From assembly GCF_001724135.1 (NCBI RefSeq), contig NZ_MEDS01000004.1, positions 62,001-126,000 on the forward strand: a stretch of DNA of 64,000 nt, in the 5' to 3' direction. The position numbers were made by a program, and so were the translations under genes. This document shows, one piece after another, positions 45,314 to 52,067 of the stretch. The DNA is from Comamonas sp. SCN 65-56. GTDB lineage: Bacteria; Pseudomonadota; Gammaproteobacteria; Burkholderiales; Burkholderiaceae_C. The stretch's first letter is position 1, and each line of letters begins with the position of its first letter. Under the pieces are notes generated by a model. It searched no databases. It worked only from the letters and a program-made list of their open reading frames with translations, and was not told the DNA's origin.

Positions 45314-45475
45314 GAGGTTGAGAGCTTTTCACTCATGCCCGCCTTGCACCCCAAAACACCCCGGCTCCGCGTTGCAAATACTCGCCATAGCCCGAGCTAT
45401 GGCTGCGTTTTGCGCCTCGATCCGGTGCGTTTTGGTGCGCCTTTCGGGCACGGACAAAAAACTCTCAACCTCTGA
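45312..45475. repeat. Long palindromic element, about 164 bases
   Basis: The whole stretch is one imperfect inverted repeat with arms of about 80 bases. Left outer arm GAGAGGTTGAGAG matches right outer arm CTCTCAACCTCTG inverted. Further matching blocks are TGCCCG/CGGGCA, CCAAAAC/GTTTTGG and CCGG. The centre is CCATAGC-CCGA-GCTATGG (45385-45402). It starts at the last two bases of the marR stop codon. RNA from either strand would fold into one long hairpin. It resembles a dispersed palindromic unit or MITE-like element; no coding capacity. Confidence 0.8.
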
Positions 45476-45558
45476 GCCACGCTGGTGCGCTGCTGAAATA
45501 GTTGCTTGCGCGCGTCGCATCGCGGGCTGGGGAGCGAGGCTGCGTGGACAATCGCGGC

Positions 45559-47040
45559 ATGCCTTTGACACCTGATTTCATCGCTCCCTCGCACCACCGT
45601 GATGCGGCCGAGGCGCTGGCGCAGATCCAGCGCATCTACACCCAGCAGACGTCACACCTGCGCAACGCGATGCAGCGCTTTGTCGCGGGCGAGACGCCCG
45701 AGGCGCCGGTGCGCGCCTTCTATCCCTTCGTGCGCCTGCACACCAGCACCGTGGCACGCGCATCCTCCGGCCTGGCCTACGGCTTTGTGCAAGGGCCGGG
45801 GCGCTACGAAACCACGCTCACCCGCCCCGACCTGTTCGCCCACTATTACCGGGAGCAGCTCGAACTGCTGACGCACAACCACGCAGTGGCGCTGGAGGTG
45901 GGCACCAGCACGCAGCCGATTCCGGTCTACTTTGCGCTCGACGCTGACGACCCGCTGGAAGGCACGCTCGATCATCAGCAGCGCCTGCTGCTGCGCGACC
46001 TGTTTGACCTGCCGGATCTCACCGCGATGGACGACGGCATCGCCAACGGCACCTGGCAGCCGCGCGCCGGCGAGGCGCATCCGCTGTCGCTCTTCACGGC
46101 GCCGCGCGTGGATTATTCGTTGCAGCGCCTGCGCCATTACACCGGTACGCGGGCCGAGCATTTCCAGAACTTCGTGCTGTTCACCAACTACCAGTTCTAC
46201 ATCGACGAGTTCGTGCGCCTGGGCCATGCGGCGATGCAGGATGCTGCCAGCCCCTACAGCGCTTTTGTCGAGCCCGGCAATGTGCTCACGCGCCGCACGG
46301 GCCTGGCGGCTGAGCCGGGCGATGCGCTCGGGGTCGCGCCGCCGCGCCTGCCGCAGATGCCGGCCTACCACTTGGTGCGCCAGGGGCACGGCGGCATCAC
46401 CATGGTGAACATCGGCGTCGGCCCGGCCAATGCCAAGACCATCACCGACCACATCGCCGTGCTGCGCCCGCACGCCTGGCTGATGCTGGGGCACTGCGCG
46501 GGCTTGCGCAACAGCCAGCAGCTGGGCGACTATGTGCTGGCGCACGCCTACGTGCGCGAAGACCATGTGCTCGATGAGGAGTTGCCGATCTGGGTACCGA
46601 TCCCGGCGCTGGCCGAAATCCAGGTGGCGTTGCAGCAAGCCGTGGCCGACGTGGCGCAGATGCCCGAAGACCAGCTCAAGCGCATCATGCGCACCGGCAC
46701 CGTGGCCAGCACCGACAACCGCAACTGGGAGCTGCTGCCGGACAACACGCCGCAGCGGCGCTTCAGCCAGAGCCGCGCGGTGGCGCTGGACATGGAGAGC
46801 GCGACCATCGCCGCCAACGGCTTTCGCTTTCGCGTGCCCTATGGCACGCTCTTGTGCGTTTCCGACAAACCGCTGCACGGCGAGATCAAGCTGCCCGGCA
46901 TGGCCAACCACTTCTACCGCGAGCGCGTCGATCAGCACCTGCGCATCGGCATGCGCGCCATCGAGCTGCTGCAGGCCGGCGGCGTGGGGCGGCTGCACAG
47001 CAGGAAGCTGCGCAGCTTTGCCGAGGTGGCGTTTCAGTAA
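45559..47040 (+). CDS. amn: AMP nucleosidase
   Basis: 493-residue AMP nucleosidase, which splits AMP into adenine and ribose 5-phosphate. The N-terminal regulatory half (about 1-190) and the C-terminal nucleoside-phosphorylase-like half (MVNIGVGPANAKTITDH, HAWLMLGHCAGLRNSQQLGDY in pieces, and LDMESATIAANGFR) match the family. Length is normal. ATG 45559 is preferred to an in-frame codon 57 bases upstream, since the family begins near MPLTPDF. It lies after a long palindromic element and just before a NodI-like gene (gap three bases). Confidence 0.93.
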   Translation: MPLTPDFIAPSHHRDAAEALAQIQRIYTQQTSHLRNAMQRFVAGETPEAPVRAFYPFVRLHTSTVARASSGLAYGFVQGPGRYETTLTRPDLFAHYYREQLELLTHNHAVALEVGTSTQPIPVYFALDADDPLEGTLDHQQRLLLRDLFDLPDLTAMDDGIANGTWQPRAGEAHPLSLFTAPRVDYSLQRLRHYTGTRAEHFQNFVLFTNYQFYIDEFVRLGHAAMQDAASPYSAFVEPGNVLTRRTGLAAEPGDALGVAPPRLPQMPAYHLVRQGHGGITMVNIGVGPANAKTITDHIAVLRPHAWLMLGHCAGLRNSQQLGDYVLAHAYVREDHVLDEELPIWVPIPALAEIQVALQQAVADVAQMPEDQLKRIMRTGTVASTDNRNWELLPDNTPQRRFSQSRAVALDMESATIAANGFRFRVPYGTLLCVSDKPLHGEIKLPGMANHFYRERVDQHLRIGMRAIELLQAGGVGRLHSRKLRSFAEVAFQ

Positions 47041-47043
47041 GCC

Positions 47044-47994
47044 ATGGCTGCACTGCTTCAGGTCACCGGCCTGCGCAAGCGCTATGGCGGGGCGCTCGCC
47101 GTCGATGGCGTGTCGCTGGCCATCGCGCCGGGCGAATGCCTGGGCGTGATCGGCCCCAACGGCGCGGGCAAGACCACCACCATCCGCCTGTGCCTGGGCT
47201 TGACCGCGCCCGACGGCGGCGAGATTCGCTACTTCGTGCAAGAGGGCGCGGAGGCGGTCGGCTCGGCCCTCGCCATGCCGCGCGATGCGCTGGCGATCAA
47301 GGCGCGCCTGGGCGTGGTGTCGCAGTTCGATTCTCTCGACCCCGATTTCACCTGCGCGGAGAACCTCTTCGTTTTTGGTCGCTACTTTGGCTTGCAGCGC
47401 GCCGAGCTGGCCGAGCGGGTGCCCCAACTGCTGGAATTTGCGGCGCTGGCGCACAAGGCCGACGCACGGCCGGGCGAGCTCTCGGGCGGCATGCGCCGGC
47501 GCCTGTCGCTGGCGCGTGCGCTCATCAACAACCCCGATCTGCTGTTGCTGGACGAGCCCACCACCGGCCTGGACCCGCAGGCGCGCCACCTGATGTGGGA
47601 GCGCCTGCAACTTCTGCTGGCGCAGGGCAAGTCCATCTTGCTGACCACACACTTCATGGACGAAGCCGAGCGCCTGTGCCAGCGCCTGCTGGTGATGGAC
47701 CACGGCCGCAAGATCGCCGAAGGGTCGCCGCGCGCGCTGATTGCCGAACACCTGGAGCCAGAGGTGGTCGAGGTCTATGGCAATGGCGCGCTGCCGTTGG
47801 CCCAGTCGGATCTGACCGCGCACGCCGAGCGCGTGGAGACCAGCGGCGAGACGGTGTTCTTCTACACCCGCCAGGCGCGCGCGCTCTTGCAGGCGCTTCA
47901 GGCGCACCCGCAGCTGCGCACGCTGCACCGCCCGGCGAATCTGGAAGACCTGTTCCTGAAGCTCACCGGGCGCCAGATCAGGGACGATGGCTGA
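47044..47994 (+). CDS. NodI-family ABC exporter ATP-binding protein
   Basis: 316-residue ATPase of the ABC-2/DrrA-NodI type. Walker A GPNGAGKTTT (about 38-47), signature LSGGMRRRLSLARAL (near 143) and Walker B LLLLDEPTTGLDP. A C-terminal extension of about 80 residues is typical of this group. It works with the permease at 48151, from which it is separated by a REP-like repeat. The substrate is unknown; NodI/NodJ homologues outside rhizobia export unidentified lipids or polysaccharides. Confidence 0.9.
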   Translation: MAALLQVTGLRKRYGGALAVDGVSLAIAPGECLGVIGPNGAGKTTTIRLCLGLTAPDGGEIRYFVQEGAEAVGSALAMPRDALAIKARLGVVSQFDSLDPDFTCAENLFVFGRYFGLQRAELAERVPQLLEFAALAHKADARPGELSGGMRRRLSLARALINNPDLLLLDEPTTGLDPQARHLMWERLQLLLAQGKSILLTTHFMDEAERLCQRLLVMDHGRKIAEGSPRALIAEHLEPEVVEVYGNGALPLAQSDLTAHAERVETSGETVFFYTRQARALLQALQAHPQLRTLHRPANLEDLFLKLTGRQIRDDG

Positions 47995-48020
47995 CATGTA
48001 CCGGCGCATTGCAATTCACT

Positions 48021-48128
48021 CCTTCCCCCTCTGGGGGAAGGCCGGGATGGGGGCTTGCACTCCACTGCAACAGCCAGCCTTGTTGGGCACCGCTGGCCCC
48101 CACCCCTCCCTCCCCCAGAGGGGGAGGG
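48021..48128. repeat. REP-like hairpin doublet between ABC genes
   Basis: Two perfect hairpins face each other: CCTTCCCCC-TCT-GGGGGAAGG (48021-48041) and CCCTCCCCC-AGA-GGGGGAGGG (48108-48128). The inner parts also pair (GGATGGGGGC with GCCCCCACCC). This arrangement is a REP doublet of the kind dispersed in Burkholderiales genomes. It fills most of the 156-base gap between the ATPase and permease genes and could affect message stability or permease dosage. Confidence 0.8.
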
Positions 48129-48150
48129 GGCAAATCCGCGAAAGGCTGGC

Positions 48151-48951
48151 ATGAGCGCTCCCTCCCTCTGGGCGCCGCCGCGCCTCTCCGTGCGCTGGTG
48201 GCCGGTGTTCCTGCGCAACTGGCTGGTCTGGCGCAAGCTCGCCATCCCCAGCCTGCTGGCCAACATCGTCGAGCCGCTGATCTGGCTCGTGGCCTTCGGC
48301 TACGGCCTGGGCAGCATGATCGGGCAGGTACCCACGCTGGGGCAGAACGTGCCCTACATCCTGTTCCTCGCCAGCGGCTCGGTCTGCATGAGCGCGATGA
48401 ACGCCGCGAGCTTCGAGGCGCTGTACTCGGCCTTCTCGCGCATGCACGTGCAGAAAACCTGGGACGGCATCCTCAACACCCCCGTGCAGCTCGACGACGT
48501 GGTGCTGGCCGAGATGCTCTGGGCCGGTTTCAAGGCGCTGTTTTCCGTCACCATCATCCTGGGCGTGATCTGGCTGCTTGACATCAGCCGTGCACCGCTG
48601 ATGTGGTTGGCTGTGCCCATCCTGCTCGCGTCGGGCATCACCTTTGCCGCGATGGCGCTGGTGTTCAACGCCAAGGCGCCGGGCTACGATTTCTTCAACT
48701 ACTACTTCACGCTGGTGCTCTCGCCCATGATGTTTCTCTCGGGCGTGTTCTTCCCGCGCGAGCAACTGCCCGAGGCCGCACGCGTGGTGACCGACTGGCT
48801 GCCGCTCACGGCCGCGGTGGAGCTGGCGCGCCCGCTGTTCCTCGGCCAGTGGCCGGCGCAGCCCTGGCGTTGGTCTGCGCTGCTGGCTGCGTTTGCCGTC
48901 GTCGGGCTGTGGGTAGCGCTGGCGCTCACGCGTCAGCGTTTCAGGCGCTGA
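48151..48951 (+). CDS. NodJ-family ABC-2 exporter permease
   Basis: 266-residue ABC-2 permease with six hydrophobic helices. Family features are a basic N-terminal tail (RNWLVWRKLAIPSLLANIVEP in pieces), GYGLGSMIG, and NYYFTLVLSPMMFLSGVFFP in the C-terminal half. It forms the channel for the NodI-like ATPase. ATG 48151 is the start because the conserved body begins there, although the frame is open further upstream into the repeat. Confidence 0.9.
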   Translation: MSAPSLWAPPRLSVRWWPVFLRNWLVWRKLAIPSLLANIVEPLIWLVAFGYGLGSMIGQVPTLGQNVPYILFLASGSVCMSAMNAASFEALYSAFSRMHVQKTWDGILNTPVQLDDVVLAEMLWAGFKALFSVTIILGVIWLLDISRAPLMWLAVPILLASGITFAAMALVFNAKAPGYDFFNYYFTLVLSPMMFLSGVFFPREQLPEAARVVTDWLPLTAAVELARPLFLGQWPAQPWRWSALLAAFAVVGLWVALALTRQRFRR

Positions 48952-48970
48952 TTCATAATTTGATAGCTTG

Positions 48971-48993
48971 CAGCGCTTGATACAAAAGCGCTG
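48971..48993. repeat. Short dispersed hairpin repeat, copy 1
   Basis: CAGCGCTT (48971-48978) and AAGCGCTG (48986-48993) form an 8-bp stem. Flanks TTTGATAGCTTG before and TAGCCATTTTTTGCTTGA after give a unit of about 50 bases that resembles the one near 52018-52038 (TTGATAGCTGCAG flank). Such units are common between genes in Comamonadaceae; that statement is from memory. Confidence 0.6.
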
Positions 48994-49119
48994 TAGCCAT
49001 TTTTTGCTTGAATTTTTGGGTGTGATCCAAGCCGCAGGCAAGAAGGCCGGAACCTGGCGCGTACAGGCGCGCGGCTACCATCCACGCTTTCCCCATCGAA
49101 CACTCTTGTGGAGCAGACC

Positions 49120-49968
49120 ATGAACATCAACACCGTCGGCATCATCGGCGCCGGCACCATGGGCAACGGCATCGCGCAGGCCTGCGCCGTCTCGGGCATC
49201 CAGGTCGTGATGATCGACATCGCCCAGGCCGCTGTGGACAAGGGCCTGGCGACCGTCGCCAAGAGCCTGGACCGCCTGATCGCCAAGGAAAAGATCACCG
49301 AGGCCGACAAGGCCGCGGCGCTGGTGCGCATCAAGGGCTCGACCAGCTACGACGACTTGAAGGGCGCTGAGCTCGTGATCGAGGCCGCGACCGAGAACCA
49401 CGAGCTCAAGAACAAGATCCTCAAGCAGCTCGACGCGTTGCTCGCGCCCGAGGTCCTGATCGCCACCAACACCTCGTCGATCTCGATCACGCAACTGGCC
49501 GCCGTCACCCAGCGCCCCGAACGCTTCGTCGGCATGCACTTCTTCAACCCGGTGCCCATGATGGCGCTGGTGGAGATCATCCGCGGCTTGCAGACCAGCG
49601 ATGCGACGCACGACGCCGTCAAGGACCTGGCGCTGCGCCTGGGCAAGAGCCCGATCACGGTGAAGAACGCACCGGGCTTCGTCGTCAACCGCATCCTGGT
49701 GCCGATGATCAACGAAGCCTTCTTCGTGCTGGCCGAGGGCCTGGCCACGCCCGAGGACATCGACGCCGGCATGCGCCTGGGCTGCAACCACCCGATCGGC
49801 CCGCTGGCGCTGGCCGACATGGTGGGCCTGGACGTCTGTCTGGCGGTGATGGAGGTGTACCTGGAGCAGTTTGGCGACAGCAAATATCGCCCCTGCCCGC
49901 TGCTGCGCGAATACGTCGCCGCCGGCCACCTGGGGCGCAAGACGGGGCGGGGTGTCTACACCTATTGA
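49120..49968 (+). CDS. 3-hydroxybutyryl-CoA dehydrogenase
   Basis: 282-residue 3-hydroxyacyl-CoA dehydrogenase, short (non-fused) type. The NAD fold has GIIGAGTMGNGIAQ (6-19), the catalytic His is in GMHFFNPVP (about 137-145), and APGFVVNRIL is followed by the C-terminal dimerisation domain. It oxidises 3-hydroxyacyl-CoA to 3-oxoacyl-CoA in fatty acid, aromatic or PHB metabolism. ATG 49120 is used rather than an in-frame GTG four codons upstream. The stop overlaps the hemerythrin-like gene by 17 bases. Confidence 0.93.
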   Translation: MNINTVGIIGAGTMGNGIAQACAVSGIQVVMIDIAQAAVDKGLATVAKSLDRLIAKEKITEADKAAALVRIKGSTSYDDLKGAELVIEAATENHELKNKILKQLDALLAPEVLIATNTSSISITQLAAVTQRPERFVGMHFFNPVPMMALVEIIRGLQTSDATHDAVKDLALRLGKSPITVKNAPGFVVNRILVPMINEAFFVLAEGLATPEDIDAGMRLGCNHPIGPLALADMVGLDVCLAVMEVYLEQFGDSKYRPCPLLREYVAAGHLGRKTGRGVYTY

Positions 49969-50440
49969 CTCACCTGCGCCGCTGGACGCGGCGCGCTTTT
50001 TCGTGCGCGAGCACGAGCGGCTGGAGGCGCAGTTGCAAGCGCACCTGCTGGCGGTGATCGGCGGCGAGTTTGCAGAGGCGGCAGCCCGGTTGGCAGATTG
50101 GCGCACTGCGCTGTCTGCCCATATCGCGGTCGAAGAACGCGAACTGCTGCCGCATCTGCCCCTGGAGGCGCGCTGGGCTGCCAGGGTCTATCTGCAGGAA
50201 CATGAGCGCATCGCGCTGCTGGCGGACGAATACGCCACGCGCCTGGCGCAGGTGCTGGCCGATCCGCCGGCGGACGAGCTTACGCGTCGCCGCGCCGCGC
50301 TCTGGCTCATCGACGCCGCGCATGCGCTGCGCCATGTGCTCGACCACCACCACCAGCGCGAACACCAGGCGCTGGCGCTGGAGCTGCCGCAGGCCTTGCA
50401 GGCGCGGGTGTGGGGCGCTGTGATCAGGCCCGCGCCGTGA
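49952..50440 (+). CDS. Hemerythrin-like HHE-domain protein
   Basis: 162-residue four-helix protein. Histidine and acidic pairs expected of a di-iron HHE/hemerythrin domain are spread as REHERLEAQLQAH, HIAVEERELLPHLP, YLQEHERIALLADEY and HVLDHHHQREHQAL. GTG at 49952 is the likely start; it lies within the end of the dehydrogenase gene (17-base overlap). Such proteins bind oxygen or nitric oxide or guard against peroxide; the role here is unknown. Call is by pattern of ligands rather than strong family identity. Confidence 0.7.
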   Translation: MSTPIDSPAPLDAARFFVREHERLEAQLQAHLLAVIGGEFAEAAARLADWRTALSAHIAVEERELLPHLPLEARWAARVYLQEHERIALLADEYATRLAQVLADPPADELTRRRAALWLIDAAHALRHVLDHHHQREHQALALELPQALQARVWGAVIRPAP

Positions 50441-50513
50441 TGCTGCTTTGAGGCCGCCTCATCCCCCGGGCGCCGGCGCCCGGCAGCGGGCGGCGTTCGC
50501 ATACAGTTGCAGC

Positions 50514-51269
50514 ATGGATGATGCAATGCGTGCGGTGCCGCTGGCGGGGGCCAGCAATTTTCGTGACCTGGGCGGCTATGCGGCCGGCAACGGCATGCGG
50601 GTGCGCTGGCGCCGGCTGTTCCGCTCGGACCAGCTGTCGGCCCTGACGCCGGCGGACACGCACGCATTGGCCAGCCTGGGCTTGGCCCGCACGGTGGATT
50701 TTCGCGGCCAGGAAGAGCGCGCCGCGCAGCCTTACTCTCTGCCACGAGTGCGCCAGCTTCCCCTGCCGATTGAACCCACGGTGGTACGCCGCTACCGCGA
50801 GCTGGCGGCGCGCGGCGAGCGCTTCGGTGTGGCGCTGGCCGAGCAGCTCATGCGTGAAACCTACCAAGGCTTTGTCACCGATGACGCGCCGCAGTTTGCG
50901 CAGTTTTTCGAGCAGCTGCTGGCCGACGACGCGCCGCTGGTGTTTCACTGCACCGCGGGCAAGGATCGCACCGGATTCGCGGCCGCCTTGCTGCTGCTGG
51001 CCCTGGGCGTGGGGCGCGAGCAGGTGATGCAGGACTATCTGCTGACCAACCGCCTCTACCGCCGCCCGCCGCCGCCCGCGCAGGACGAGACCACGCGCGC
51101 GGTGCACGACGTGATCTGGGGCGTGCGCGCCGAATACCTGCAATCCGCGCTCGCCGCGCTGGACCAGGGCCCGGGCGGGCTGCAAGGCTATTTGCAGGGC
51201 CGCCTGGGTTTGAGCGCTGCCGCACGTGCGCGGCTCGCGGCGCTGTACCTGGAGGCGCCGCCGCGCTAA
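50514..51269 (+). CDS. Tyrosine-phosphatase-family protein (Y_phosphatase3/LptA-like)
   Basis: 251-residue phosphatase. The CX5R active site is HCTAGKDRTGF (about residues 144-154), preceded by the family's NFRDLGGYAA (15-24) and LFRSDQLSALT (about 35-45). Members dephosphorylate tyrosine or phosphoinositides. ATG at 50514 matches the family's usual short leader. It lies between the hemerythrin-like and PhaM-like genes on the same strand with small gaps; no functional link is evident. Confidence 0.88.
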   Translation: MDDAMRAVPLAGASNFRDLGGYAAGNGMRVRWRRLFRSDQLSALTPADTHALASLGLARTVDFRGQEERAAQPYSLPRVRQLPLPIEPTVVRRYRELAARGERFGVALAEQLMRETYQGFVTDDAPQFAQFFEQLLADDAPLVFHCTAGKDRTGFAAALLLLALGVGREQVMQDYLLTNRLYRRPPPPAQDETTRAVHDVIWGVRAEYLQSALAALDQGPGGLQGYLQGRLGLSAAARARLAALYLEAPPR

Positions 51270-51301
51270 GCTGGCGCCTTCATTCACCGCGAGGAGCGAA
51301 C

Positions 51302-51997
51302 ATGAGCGATTCTTCCCCCTTCGGCTTCGGGCGCTTCGTCCCGGGTTTTGACTTTTTGCAAAAGCTCACCGAAGGTGCGGCTGCCGGCATGCCTGCCATG
51401 CCGCCCATGGCCAATTGGGTGGCACCGACGATGAGCGTGGAGGAAATCGACCAGCGCATTCGTGAACTCAAGACGGTGCAGTTCTGGCTTGAACAAAATG
51501 CCCGCGCGCTGGCCGCCACTATCCAGGCGCTGGAGGTGCAGCGCATGACCCTGGCCACGCTGCAGGGCATGAACGTGGCGATGAAGGACCTTGCTGGCGG
51601 GGCCTTCAAGGCGACCGGCGCCGCAGCCCCTGCGGCCGCGCCCGAGGCCAAGGCTGCCGCACCTGCAGCGGCGCCAGCAGCCCCGGCGCCAGCGCCAGAG
51701 GCCGCCCCACCGAAAGAGGCCGCTGCCGCGCCCACGGTCGACCCGCTGCAATGGTGGGGCGCGCTCACGCAGCAGTTCCAGCAGATCGCCGCCAAGGCCA
51801 TGACCGATGCCAGCGCGCAACAGGCCGCCTTGCAGGCCACGCGCGAGATGACCACCGGCGCGCTCAAGGCGGCGGAAGAGATGGCGTCGTCGCTGGTGCC
51901 CAAGGCAGCGGCTGCAGCGGCGAAAAAGCCGCAGGGCGCGCAGGGCAAGACGGCGGCAAAGAAAGCGCCGGCGCGCAAGGCCAAGTCTGCCCGATGA
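51302..51997 (+). CDS. PhaM-like polyhydroxyalkanoate granule regulator
   Basis: 231-residue protein resembling PhaM of Cupriavidus, which activates PHA synthase and ties granules to the nucleoid. The N-terminal half has GFDFLQKLTEG and MSVEEIDQRIRELKTVQFWL (split), followed by an Ala/Pro linker (about 105-145). A C-terminal lysine/alanine tail (PAKKA-like repeats, from about 200) is like histone H1 and probably binds DNA. It supports PHB storage in this organism; no phaC gene is in the window. GAGGAG precedes the ATG. Confidence 0.83.
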   Translation: MSDSSPFGFGRFVPGFDFLQKLTEGAAAGMPAMPPMANWVAPTMSVEEIDQRIRELKTVQFWLEQNARALAATIQALEVQRMTLATLQGMNVAMKDLAGGAFKATGAAAPAAAPEAKAAAPAAAPAAPAPAPEAAPPKEAAAAPTVDPLQWWGALTQQFQQIAAKAMTDASAQQAALQATREMTTGALKAAEEMASSLVPKAAAAAAKKPQGAQGKTAAKKAPARKAKSAR

Positions 51998-52017
51998 TTC
52001 CTGCATTGATAGCTGCA

Positions 52018-52038
52018 GACGCTTGATGGACAAGCGTC
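52018..52038. repeat. Short dispersed hairpin repeat, copy 2
   Basis: GACGCTTG (52018-52025), ATGGA, CAAGCGTC (52031-52038): a perfect 8-bp stem with five-base loop. The left flank TTGATAGCTGCA and right flank AGGCCATGATTTG match the unit near 48971. It lies between the PhaM-like gene and the GTG of the hydroxylase-YhhN fusion. Confidence 0.6.
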
Positions 52039-52067
52039 AGGCCATGATTTGATTTATTTTCTGCACT

